Source of the DNA: Galbitalea sp036499165
GTDB taxonomy: Bacteria; Actinomycetota; Actinomycetes; Actinomycetales; Microbacteriaceae
Direction: 5' to 3'
DNA length: 64,000 nt
Assembly: GCA_036499165.1 (NCBI GenBank)
Contig: DASYEE010000031.1
Location: 15,673-79,672 of the forward strand
This document shows, piece after piece, positions 56,066 through 63,838 of the stretch (position 1 is its first letter; the number at the start of each line of letters is the position of its first letter). The notes beneath the pieces are model-generated. The model searched no databases. It worked only from the letters and a program-made list of their open reading frames with translations, and had not been told where the DNA came from. Both the position numbers and the translations under genes were made by a program.

Positions 56066-57727
56066 ATGCCAGTCGAAACCGCGAGCGCCGAATGGTGGCG
56101 CAGCGCCGTCATCTACCAGGTCTATCCGCGGTCGTTCGCCGACTCCGACGGCGACGGTATCGGCGACCTGCCCGGCATCACGTCCCGCCTCCCGCGCCTG
56201 GCAGAGCTCTCGCTCGATGCGGTCTGGCTGTCACCGTTCTTCACTTCGCCGCAGCATGACGCAGGCTACGACGTCGCAGACTACTGCGACGTCGATCCGG
56301 TCTTCGGAACCCTCGACGACTTCGACCGGCTCATGGCCGAGGCGACCCGGTTGGGTCTGCGCGTACTCGTCGACCTCGTGCCGAATCACACCTCCAGCGA
56401 GCATGTGTGGTTCAAGGATGCGGTGGCAGCCGGCCCCGGATCCCCCGAGCGCGCCCGCTACCTGTTCCGCGACGGCCTTGGCGAGGACGGCACGGAGCCG
56501 CCCAACAACTGGCAGTCGGTGTTCGGCGGCTCGGCCTGGACCAGGCTCACGAGCCCTGACGGTAAGCCGGAGCAGTGGTACCTGCACCTCTTCGACGTTT
56601 CGCAGCCCGACCTCGACTGGACGAATCCCTGGGTGCACGAGCAGTTCCGCGAGATCCTTCGGTTCTGGCTGCGCCGCGGCGTCAGCGGATTCCGCGTGGA
56701 TGTCGCCCACGGCCTCGTAAAGAAGGTCGGGCTCCCGGACTACTCACCGCCGGCCGCCGCGGATCCCGATGACAGCGCATCCATGACCGCGCCCGGGGAC
56801 GTTCCGTACTGGGCGCAACCGGGCGTGCACGAGATCTACCGCGACTGGCACCGGGTGCTTGGCGAGTTCGGCGACGACCGCATCCTGTGTGCGGAGGCGT
56901 GGGTCGAGCCGCTGTCGAAGCTCGCGAACTGGGTTCGTCACGACGAGATGCAGCAGGCCTTCAACTTCCGCTTCCTCGAGGCGCCGTGGTCTGCGCCCGC
57001 GATCCGCGCGGCAATCAGCGATTCGATCGACGCGTTCGAGCACGTTGGTGCGGCGGCGACCTGGGTGCTCTCGAACCACGACGTGATCCGTCACTCTTCG
57101 CGACTCGGGCTGAACCCGCCCCCACCGCAGGGCCTCGGAGTCGGGCCGGCGACCGAACCAAAGCCGGATGCCGCGCTCGGCCTCCGTCGCGCCCGCGCTG
57201 AGACCCTGATGATGTTCGCGCTCCCTGGCAGCTCGTACCTCTACCAGGGCGAAGAGCTCGGCCTACCGGAGGACACCGAGCTGCCGGACTCCGCCCGGCA
57301 GGATCCGACCTTCTACCGCAACCATGGCGAATACTACGGGCGAGATGGATGCCGCGTCCCGCTCCCCTGGGAAGCGGACGCCCCCGCCTACGGCTTCAAC
57401 GCGACCGGCGCCAGCTGGCTGCCGCAACCGGCCGAGTGGTCACGATTCGCTCGCGACGCCGAGGAATCCCGCGCGGACAGCACACTGCGGCTTTACCGCG
57501 ATTCGCTCGCCCTCCGCAGGCAGCTGGGGCTCGGCGGCGGCACCCTCGAGTGGCTGGAAGGCTACGCCGACGACGTCATCGCGCTCCGAAACGGCGCGGT
57601 CACGGTGTTGTGCAATCTCGGTACGAACCCCGTCTCGCTGCCGCCCGGCAGCATCCTGGCCTCGAGCGAACCACTCGACCAAGCTCGCGCACTACCCACC
57701 GACACGACGGTCTGGCTGGCGGACTGA
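56066..57727 (+). CDS. GH13 alpha-glucosidase
   Basis: A 553-residue oligo-1,6-glucosidase/alpha-glucosidase-type enzyme. 'WWRSAVIYQVYPRSFADSDG' N terminus, 'DLVPNHTSSEH', nucleophile Asp212 in 'GFRVDVAHG', acid Glu277 in 'LCAEAWVEP', 'LSNHDVIRH' (Asp339), and 'YQGEELGLPE'. The ATG at 56066 gives the canonical start. Cytosolic. Works with the divergent neopullulanase-like enzyme to turn maltooligosaccharides into glucose. Confidence 0.93.
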   Translation: MPVETASAEWWRSAVIYQVYPRSFADSDGDGIGDLPGITSRLPRLAELSLDAVWLSPFFTSPQHDAGYDVADYCDVDPVFGTLDDFDRLMAEATRLGLRVLVDLVPNHTSSEHVWFKDAVAAGPGSPERARYLFRDGLGEDGTEPPNNWQSVFGGSAWTRLTSPDGKPEQWYLHLFDVSQPDLDWTNPWVHEQFREILRFWLRRGVSGFRVDVAHGLVKKVGLPDYSPPAAADPDDSASMTAPGDVPYWAQPGVHEIYRDWHRVLGEFGDDRILCAEAWVEPLSKLANWVRHDEMQQAFNFRFLEAPWSAPAIRAAISDSIDAFEHVGAAATWVLSNHDVIRHSSRLGLNPPPPQGLGVGPATEPKPDAALGLRRARAETLMMFALPGSSYLYQGEELGLPEDTELPDSARQDPTFYRNHGEYYGRDGCRVPLPWEADAPAYGFNATGASWLPQPAEWSRFARDAEESRADSTLRLYRDSLALRRQLGLGGGTLEWLEGYADDVIALRNGAVTVLCNLGTNPVSLPPGSILASSEPLDQARALPTDTTVWLAD

Positions 57728-57748
57728 CTCCGCTGGGCTGCCACGCGA

Positions 57749-58666
57749 CTAGTGCGCCGTGTGTGCCTTCATCCAGACGAGGGAGTCGACGGGCGAGCCG
57801 TCGATGTCGATCTCGAGGAACAGGTGCGGGCCGGTGGATGCTCCGGTGTCGCCGGTGAGCCCGATGAGCTCGCCCTCTGTGACCTTGTCCCCGACCTGCA
57901 CCTTCTCGGAGCCTGCCGTGAGGTGCCCATAGACGCTCGTGAAGACGACGCCCTTCACATCGTGCGAGATCGCGATGTTCTGGCCGAGGCTCCCGTCCAT
58001 CTCGCTGACAGTGACCGTGCCGGCCGCGACTGCGGAGACAGGGGCCTTGTCACCGGTCTCGAAGTCGGTGCCGTTGTGGAAGGTCGAACAGCCGGAGCAC
58101 GGCGCAATCCGGGGCCCGAAGAGATCGCCCAGCGGAACGGGCAGATCGAACGGCCAGCGGATGGCGCCGCTGTTGTCGACGGTGTAGCCGGCGTCAGCGG
58201 CCACAGCGTTCAGCTGGGCCAGGACATCCTCTGACGTCGCCTTGAACCCCTCGCGACTGATGTCGTCGGCCGCGCCGCTCGCCTTGTAGCTCTGCCCAAC
58301 CGTGATCGTGTGCACGGTGGAGGACGACGCCCCCGCGCTTGCCGACGACGCGGAAGACGCTGAAGCCGAAGCGTTACCGAACAGCGACGTCGGAATGGAG
58401 GTTGCGATGACGATCAGCACCACGAACGACAGCGAGACGATCGCGAATAGTTTCGTGCCGAGGCGACGCTTCGACCGCGCATCCTTCGCAACGATGACGA
58501 CGTTCGACCGGCGACCGGAGGGGCGGGGGGACGGCGACTTGCGGCGGGCCTCCGCGCGCTTACGGGCATCCTTGCGTGAACCCCTCGTCGAGGGTTCGCG
58601 CAGGTCGCGGCGACGCACGACGGGCACAGCTTGCGTGGGGTCACCGAGGGGGTCAATTGACGACAC
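57749..58666 (-). CDS. M23-family (LytM) peptidase-like protein, altered active site
   Basis: A 305-residue envelope protein. Basic N-terminal cytosolic part (about 1-70), one membrane helix ('LFAIVSLSFVVLIVIATSIP'), Ser/Ala-rich stretch, then a LytM domain (about 190-300). Zinc ligands His and Asp in 'FHNGTDFETGD' and the 'YGHL' His are present, but the usual HLH motif reads 'GPHLFLEI', so the second His (a zinc ligand in LytM) is Phe. It may be a non-catalytic activator or a modified peptidase. Start: GTG 58666 after GAGGAG; longer frames lack a site. Confidence 0.85.
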   Translation of the reverse strand: MSSIDPLGDPTQAVPVVRRRDLREPSTRGSRKDARKRAEARRKSPSPRPSGRRSNVVIVAKDARSKRRLGTKLFAIVSLSFVVLIVIATSIPTSLFGNASASASSASSASAGASSSTVHTITVGQSYKASGAADDISREGFKATSEDVLAQLNAVAADAGYTVDNSGAIRWPFDLPVPLGDLFGPRIAPCSGCSTFHNGTDFETGDKAPVSAVAAGTVTVSEMDGSLGQNIAISHDVKGVVFTSVYGHLTAGSEKVQVGDKVTEGELIGLTGDTGASTGPHLFLEIDIDGSPVDSLVWMKAHTAH

Positions 58667-58814
58667 GACGGCTCTCCTCTCGACGCAAGTTGTTGCTGCG
58701 CTCCGCGGGTTTCGGACCAAATCCGATGGCCGCATCCTGCGTGACAGGTAGTCACGGATAGATAACGGCCTCCAAAAGAGTATCCGGATGCATGGAATCC
58801 GCCAAGTCACCCAT

Positions 58815-59627
58815 TCAGGTGGCGAGCTCGTGCAACACCCTTTCGAGGGATTCCGCGACCGATGGCTCCCCCGCGAGGATGAAATCCCGGCTCGGGGCCG
58901 CGCCGTCCTTCCCGGAAACCCGCGCGCCCGCTGCGCGCGCGATGATCGCGCCCGCCGCGTGATCCCACGGGCTGAGAGTTCGCTCAAAATAACCGTTCAG
59001 CCGTCCGCAGGCCACGAAGCAGAGGTCGAGAGACGCAGTCCCCGCGCGTCGGATGTCGCGAACATGCGGCAGGAGACGGGCGACGAGTTCGCCCTGCTCA
59101 CCACGGACCGCCGAGTCGTAGGCGAAGCCGGTACCGATCAGCGCCTGCGAGAGCTCTACCGCCGGAGCGACCCGGATGCTGCGATCCCCGAGATAGGCCT
59201 CGCCGCCCGCAGTCGCGGTGAACACCTCGCCGATCGCCGGGTTCACGACGCATCCCGCAATGCCGGTCCAGGTGAGGGGATCCGGCTCACCCTCGACCAC
59301 GGCGATGCTGATGCCATAGTGCGGGATGCCATAGAGATAGTTGACGGTGCCGTCGATCGGATCGACCAGCCAGGTCAGACCGCTCGAGCCTCGTTCTGCG
59401 CCGCTCTCCTCTCCGAAGAAGCCGTCGGTCGGGCGCGCGTCTGCGAGCATCCCGCGAATCAGCGCCTCGGTCTCGCGGTCGGCCGCGGTCACGACATCGA
59501 CCGGCGATGACTTGGTGGCCGCGACATCCACGCCCTCGCGGCGGCGTCTCGCAGCCAGCTCGCCGGTCGCGAGCGCGACTGTCCTCGCGATAGAGAGAAG
59601 GTCGGTTGCTGCCGCAGTGGATGTCAC
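58815..59627 (-). CDS. Inositol monophosphatase-family phosphatase
   Basis: A 270-residue Mg-dependent phosphatase. Metal-binding motifs: 'VTAADRETEALIRGML', 'FFGEESG', 'WLVDPIDGTVNYLYGIP' (DPxDGT), and 'LSPWDHAAGAIIARAAGA' (WDxAAG). Substrates in the family include inositol-1-phosphate, histidinol phosphate and fructose-1,6-bisphosphate. The GTG at 59627 was chosen because it precedes the first conserved helix; no good ribosome site is visible. A hexanucleotide repeat lies about 180 bases upstream. Confidence 0.9.
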   Translation of the reverse strand: MTSTAAATDLLSIARTVALATGELAARRRREGVDVAATKSSPVDVVTAADRETEALIRGMLADARPTDGFFGEESGAERGSSGLTWLVDPIDGTVNYLYGIPHYGISIAVVEGEPDPLTWTGIAGCVVNPAIGEVFTATAGGEAYLGDRSIRVAPAVELSQALIGTGFAYDSAVRGEQGELVARLLPHVRDIRRAGTASLDLCFVACGRLNGYFERTLSPWDHAAGAIIARAAGARVSGKDGAAPSRDFILAGEPSVAESLERVLHELAT

Positions 59628-59807
59628 GGCGTCGAGCCTACTTGCCTCTCGTGCCGCTAACGGGGAGCGTGAGACTCGAGAGGATTCGGCGATGCGCAGA
59701 CGACCCGCTCGATAGAATCGCCAACGCGCTCGCGGCCGCTGCGGCGCGAAACGAGGGTGAGTACGAGTTGCGCGCCGACATATGTCTGGCCAGATTCCGC
59801 TGCGCTG

Positions 59808-59893
<86 letters not shown>

Positions 59894-59955
59894 TTATGAA
59901 TGATCGGCTCCGCGATACTGGCTACACGCTCGAGCGAGTTGTACGCTGATCTGCC

Positions 59956-60480
59956 CTAGCCGGCTGCGGCGGCGGCTACAGCCTCGTCTCGCAATTCTTT
60001 GTACTCCCGGTAGACCAGGAAAATGATCACCGCGTCGAGCACCGCGAACACCCCAAGGGTGACCGTTGGCGTCACGACGAACAGGTACACCTGGTACACC
60101 AGGAACAGCCCAAGCACGACCAGCGCGACCGGGTACGCCCTGTGCAGCTTTCGCAGCAGGCAGTAGACGAGCGCCAGCTTGATCGCGCCATGGATGGTGA
60201 GGAACAGGATAACGATGATGAGACCGCTCCTCGTCAACGAATTGTCGAGGTTCTCGAGATAGCTGCCCACGAATTGGCTCAGGGCCGAATCGCCAGCCGA
60301 TGCGCGATCGGCCGTCGCCTCGAGCGCTGAGTGCAGGAGAGCGGGGACGAAAAGCAGCGCCAACCCTACAATCAGCTCGATCGCGCCGTCGATGCCTTTG
60401 ATTGTCACACCGACAACGTAGAAGCGATCCAGCAAGGTAGTGTGCCGGGGATTCCGTCCGGCAGTCGGACGGGTGCTCAT
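59956..60480 (-). CDS. DUF2127-family membrane protein
   Basis: A 174-residue integral membrane protein with four helices. 'GVTIKGIDGAIELIVGLALL' begins the first; 'LFLTIHGAIKLALVYCLL' contains the conserved HG of the family; then two more helices to about residue 160 and a short acidic/Ala tail. The ATG at 60480 is used; the open frame further upstream runs into the tRNA-like sequence. Function unknown. It is the last chromosomal gene before the integrated element. Confidence 0.83.
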   Translation of the reverse strand: MSTRPTAGRNPRHTTLLDRFYVVGVTIKGIDGAIELIVGLALLFVPALLHSALEATADRASAGDSALSQFVGSYLENLDNSLTRSGLIIVILFLTIHGAIKLALVYCLLRKLHRAYPVALVVLGLFLVYQVYLFVVTPTVTLGVFAVLDAVIIFLVYREYKELRDEAVAAAAAG

Positions 60481-60559
60481 GGCTTCAACGTTATTCCCCT
60501 GTGCCGCTGCCTGCCCTGTGCCGCTGCGCAAATCATCCCGGAGGATGAATTGTGCAACC

Positions 60560-60590
60560 AAAAAAGACGGCCCGAAAAGCGTGGGCCGTC
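60560..60590 (-). terminator. Rho-independent terminator following the tRNA-like 3' end
   Basis: GACGGCCC (60566-60573) and GGGCCGTC (60583-60590) form an 8-bp stem with a 9-base loop; minus-strand transcripts then meet six T (60560-60565). Its place, ten bases beyond the CCA of the tRNA-like sequence, shows that it once ended a tRNA transcript. Confidence 0.85.
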
Positions 60591-60602
60591 TAGATTCTTT
60601 GG

Positions 60603-60680
60603 TGGCAAGTGAGGGATTCGAACCCACGACACATTGCGCGATGAACGCGCAGAATCCCAGTGATTACGGGGCTAATTGCC
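60603..60680 (-). other. tRNA 3'-end-like sequence, probable attachment site
   Basis: On the minus strand: T-loop GGTTCGAAT, acceptor strand ACTTGCC, discriminator A and CCA (60600-60602). Upstream, TGCGC-GTTCATC-GCGCA forms a 5-bp arm with a 7-base loop whose middle would read UCA. GGCAATT (60674-60680) could pair with ACTTGCC at six of seven positions but lies inside the integrase 3' end. The D-arm lacks the normal GG and spacing, and one T-stem pair is mismatched. Best read as the displaced 3' part of a tRNA gene (attL/attR), with a fortuitous or degenerate cloverleaf. Confidence 0.6.
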
Positions 60681-61812
60681 TCACGTTGACGCCCGCGCCC
60701 CACGAAAACCCCACAACTGTGGCGGCGCGAACGGCGTTCAAGCGTTCCGAAACGGCGTCGAGATCGTCCTCGAACAGGTCCGCGTAGGTGTCCAGGGTCA
60801 TGGCTGCGGACGCGTGCCCGAGCATCCGCTGCACCGCTTTTGGATTCGCCCCTGCGGAGATCGCCAAGCTCGCCGCCGTGTGACGAAGGTCATGTGGAGT
60901 GATGTCGGGAAACAGAGGGTCGACGGCCTGGGACGCTTTCACCGCGTTCCAGAACCAGCCTTGGCCACTTCCGGCGCGAGCGAGGTGCGCGAGCCCGTCC
61001 CCGAAGACCAGCTGGTCACGGCTCTTGCCTTCGCAGGCTCGAGCGAGAGGTTCGGCCAGGAACTCCGGATATGGCACGCTGCGATTCTCGTGAGTCTTCG
61101 GAGTGCCGACGACAACCTTGCTGCCGATCGTCACCGCATTCTCCTGGATCAGCATTCGCCGGCGCAGAGCATCGAGAGATTGCACGCGCACACCGATTGC
61201 TTCACCCCAGCGGATCCCCGTGTAGGCGAGCGTCAGTACGAGGGTTCCGTTGTTCCCCGAGTTGCCAGCGAGCAGCTCAACCTGAGCAGCAGTGAGGTAC
61301 ACGCGCTGCTTTTTGCCCTTGCGTGGAAGCTTCACGCCACGCGCCGGGTTCGAGGAGATTCGTCGATCGCGCACTGCCACGTCGAGAATCGCCGCAAGCA
61401 CGCCATATGCGCGAATCACGACTGTGGCCGAGCGCGCCTTCCCCTCGCCCGCGCCAAACCTCGTCAGCCAGCCCTGCACCTCTGAAAAGCGGATGTCACC
61501 GATGCGTCGGTTTCCCCACGTCGGCTCGACGTGGACCCGCCAGGCTGATTCGATGCCGCGGTACGTGGACGGCTTCAGCTGGGTCTGATTGGCCAGCCAC
61601 TCGGTCCCGAGCTCACCGACGGTGCTCTTCGCCGTCTTCGGGTCGACGTACTCCCCCCGCAGGGCGGCGACGGTGATGTTCGCGAGGTAGTCCTCAGCGT
61701 CCCGCTTGCGCGTGAATCCGTTCTTTTCGCGTGATCGTCTGTCGGGGTCCCGATACCTGACCTTGTATCGCCGGCCGTCGCTCGTCTCGTAACTGCTGAT
61801 ACTGCCCATCAT
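60664..61812 (-). CDS. Tyrosine-type site-specific integrase
   Basis: A 382-residue phage integrase. N-terminal AP2-like arm-binding domain (about 1-55, 'GRRYKVRYRDPDRRSREKNG'), SAM-like core-binding domain (about 62-160), and catalytic domain with Arg201 ('TGIRWGEA'), Lys239, His307/Arg310 ('TPHDLRHTAAS'), His333 ('LGHAS') and Tyr343 ('TLDTYADLF'). All catalytic residues are present. Its 3' end abuts the tRNA-like attachment site, the normal arrangement for an element integrated in a tRNA gene. Confidence 0.95.
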   Translation of the reverse strand: MMGSISSYETSDGRRYKVRYRDPDRRSREKNGFTRKRDAEDYLANITVAALRGEYVDPKTAKSTVGELGTEWLANQTQLKPSTYRGIESAWRVHVEPTWGNRRIGDIRFSEVQGWLTRFGAGEGKARSATVVIRAYGVLAAILDVAVRDRRISSNPARGVKLPRKGKKQRVYLTAAQVELLAGNSGNNGTLVLTLAYTGIRWGEAIGVRVQSLDALRRRMLIQENAVTIGSKVVVGTPKTHENRSVPYPEFLAEPLARACEGKSRDQLVFGDGLAHLARAGSGQGWFWNAVKASQAVDPLFPDITPHDLRHTAASLAISAGANPKAVQRMLGHASAAMTLDTYADLFEDDLDAVSERLNAVRAATVVGFSWGAGVNVRQLAP

Positions 61813-61964
61813 CTTCTCCGTAGGTCTCGCCGGAAATTCGGCTCACACACGAGGCATGCGGCAGGTCGGCTTCGCCGCATGCCTAGGTCTCGACGCCTCG
61901 AACGCGGGGCGGAGCGGTGACAGCCTTGGCGCTGTCGACCGGACCCTCTCACGAAGGCCAGCAG

Positions 61965-62156
61965 ATGAATGTGTACCTCAGCCCAGACCAGGTCGTCCAA
62001 TTGCTTCCGGGCATCTCGCGTGGGCGCCTCGCGCAGCTGCGCTTCCACGGATCGGGACCTGCCTACCGACAGCCCACGCCGAAGACGATCCTCTACGTCG
62101 AGGAGGAGGTCATCGAGTGGGTGGAAGCATCGAAGCGGCGCAGCACTGGCGAGTAG
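61965..62156 (+). CDS. Excisionase-like helix-turn-helix protein
   Basis: A 63-residue protein. 'LSPDQVVQLLPGISRGRLAQ' and 'FHGSGPAYRQPTPKTILYVE' followed by 'VIEWVEASK' follow the MerR/AlpA-type excisionase pattern. The ATG at 61965 follows AAGG; a GTG at 61917 is in frame. It resembles the 68-residue protein at 62882 in layout. Located beside the integrase, so a role as recombination directionality factor or regulator is likely. Confidence 0.7.
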   Translation: MNVYLSPDQVVQLLPGISRGRLAQLRFHGSGPAYRQPTPKTILYVEEEVIEWVEASKRRSTGE

Positions 62157-62176
62157 CAGCGATCGCTGTTCGCCAC

Positions 62177-62779
62177 TCACGCCGGAGATCCGTTCATTCG
62201 CGCTGTGTACTCGTACAGTCCCTGCAGGCTGATACCCGCGGCTTCAAGTCGAGCCTCGGCGTCGGATTGGTCGTGTCGGAAACTCTCTATCAATTGCTCG
62301 TAGCGGCCACGCTCGCCAGAGCCAAGGGGGGTGCGCGAAGCAGTGTCATGCAACTTTGCGATTGTTCGCTCGTTCATCGCCACGACCATGAGATCCCTCG
62401 CTGACGCGCTCATTTCTGCTGCCGCGGCGGGCTCAGCGCCAAGCGGTGCATCAAAACGCGCCCATGCAAGGAAGTCGATCGTGAGCATGTCCCGCAACTT
62501 GTCGCTCACGTTCGGGAGATCAATCGGCGCGAACGGATGCCTCACATCAACGAGCAACAAGAGTGGCGATATGCCCAAACCCGCCGCGATGTCCAGCAAC
62601 TGCGACACGCCGACGTCTGCCTTTCTGCCTGCCTCAATGTTCTGGATGACCACTGAGGTGATCTTCGGGTTTGGGATGAGCGCCGCGAGTGCATTGGATG
62701 AGCGGATGCCGAGCATCTCCCGGTAGTGGCGAATGCGAATTCCAACCGGAGCCAAATCCCTGTCTTCTGTCATTTTCAT
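62177..62779 (-). CDS. XRE-family repressor-like regulator of the element
   Basis: A 200-residue protein. N-terminal helix-turn-helix (about 10-75): 'GIRIRHYREMLGIRSSNALA', 'ITSVVIQNIEAGRKADVGVS'. The C-terminal half is helical ('SGERGRYEQLIESFRHDQSD') without a LexA-type protease motif. Start at 62779, with no clear ribosome site (ATGAAAATG), so it may be leaderless. Divergent from the gene at 62882 across an AT-rich region, which looks like a lysogeny switch. Confidence 0.78.
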   Translation of the reverse strand: MKMTEDRDLAPVGIRIRHYREMLGIRSSNALAALIPNPKITSVVIQNIEAGRKADVGVSQLLDIAAGLGISPLLLLVDVRHPFAPIDLPNVSDKLRDMLTIDFLAWARFDAPLGAEPAAAAEMSASARDLMVVAMNERTIAKLHDTASRTPLGSGERGRYEQLIESFRHDQSDAEARLEAAGISLQGLYEYTARMNGSPA

Positions 62780-62881
62780 AGCATAGCTGTCTCAAATGCA
62801 ACCAAACCGGTCCATTACAAGTTAGACTTTCCGTATTGAGAGCAAATGCCAGTGATCTGCTATCAATTGGAGAGGAATCCA

Positions 62882-63088
62882 ATGGGAGAATTACTTACAC
62901 CGGACGGTATTTGCAATTACGTTCCGGATACGACAAAGGGCTACTGGGCCACTCTTCGATACGAAGGGAGAGGTCCGCAGTACATCCGCATCTCGCCGAA
63001 GAAGATCTTCTACGACAAAAACGTCGTTGATGCGTGGCTTCAAGCGTCCGTTCAGACACAGACCAGCGATCCTGTGCCGGGTCGCTAA
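62882..63088 (+). CDS. Second excisionase-like DNA-binding protein
   Basis: A 68-residue protein starting at ATG 62882 after GGAGAGG. 'LLTPDGICNYVPDTTKGYWA', 'GPQYIRISPKKIFYDKNVVD' and 'AWLQAS' follow the same helix-turn-helix plan as the protein at 61965. First gene of the rightward transcript; could be Cro-like or excisionase. The stop overlaps the next start (TAATG). Confidence 0.72.
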   Translation: MGELLTPDGICNYVPDTTKGYWATLRYEGRGPQYIRISPKKIFYDKNVVDAWLQASVQTQTSDPVPGR

Positions 63089-63438
63089 TGTACGGTGCGA
63101 GCGGCCACGTGCCGCACGCCCCAGCATCCGGCGGAACCACGAAGCGCCGAGACAGTGACCCAGTCACGCCCGAATCACTGCTTCGGGAAGGCGCCCTGTT
63201 TCTGGAAGCGGCCGGGGTGCATCGTTCGGTGAGTTGGCTGCGACGCACAGTTCGTAAGTTTTCCGCCTCGGCGGTCGGCGGCATGCCGTTCGGGATGTTC
63301 CTGGCGGCGCAGCTTGAACTGAACTCTCGACAAACAGGTTTTCTTGCCGAACGAGCAGACCTGCGCTATTTGCTCTCCTATGCCGACCCCACCGGTGAGA
63401 CCGCCGTCCGCAACGTGATGAGGGAGCAGCGCCGATGA
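63088..63438 (+). CDS. Element protein of unknown function (116 residues)
   Basis: Starts at the ATG overlapping the previous stop. Contains 'EGALFLEAAGVHRSVSWLRR' and 'GGMPFGMFLAAQLELNSRQT', helical and basic in the middle. No domain recognised. Its place in a chain of overlapping genes supports it. Confidence 0.6.
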   Translation: MYGASGHVPHAPASGGTTKRRDSDPVTPESLLREGALFLEAAGVHRSVSWLRRTVRKFSASAVGGMPFGMFLAAQLELNSRQTGFLAERADLRYLLSYADPTGETAVRNVMREQRR

Positions 63439-63494
63439 CCGCAAGGCTGGCATCGCTTGCTGAAGTGCTCGTGCGACGGAAGGTGACAGCATGA
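63435..63494 (+). CDS. 19-residue bridging micro-ORF (doubtful)
   Basis: ATG at 63435 overlaps the stop of the preceding gene and its own stop overlaps the next start at 63491 (ATGA on both sides). It encodes a short basic peptide ('MTARLASLAEV' start). It may only serve to carry ribosomes across the gap; a functional peptide is unproven. Confidence 0.3.
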   Translation: MTARLASLAEVLVRRKVTA

Positions 63495-63838
63495 GCGACG
63501 GCCGGCTCTTCGACGACGTTCGTGACCTCGAGCGGAAAGTGCGGACGAATTCCGCGGAAACCGAGTGGGCAGCGGGCGCCTCGATGAAGCGAAGTGCGGA
63601 GGACGAGCTGCGCGAGGCGATTTATCAGATCCTTCTCTCCCGCGGCCCGCTGACCGACGAAGAAATCGCACGGTATTACTACCAGGCGGGCGGGAAGCTC
63701 ACTCCTCAGCGCATCCGCACAGCCCGAGCGGCGCTTACTCACGTCACACCGTCATCTCTCCCGATCGTCCAAAGCGCCGGCCGCAACGGAATCTCCGCGA
63801 CGGGACGATCCATGCAGAAATGGCGGGCAATCCTCTGA
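63491..63838 (+). CDS. Winged-helix-like element protein (115 residues)
   Basis: After a polar N terminus, residues about 38-85 ('LREAIYQILLSRGPLTDEEI', 'ARYYYQAGGKLTPQRIRTAR') look like a small winged helix, and 'VQSAGRNGISATGRSMQKWR' fits the end of it. The stop overlaps the next start (TGATG). Probably a regulator or replication accessory of the element. Confidence 0.62.
   Translation: MSDGRLFDDVRDLERKVRTNSAETEWAAGASMKRSAEDELREAIYQILLSRGPLTDEEIARYYYQAGGKLTPQRIRTARAALTHVTPSSLPIVQSAGRNGISATGRSMQKWRAIL

Noticed and set aside
60440..60787. Frame containing the 'VASEGFEPTTH' phrase
   Set aside because: This phrase is the well-known artefact of translating across a tRNA 3' end; the frame is not a gene.
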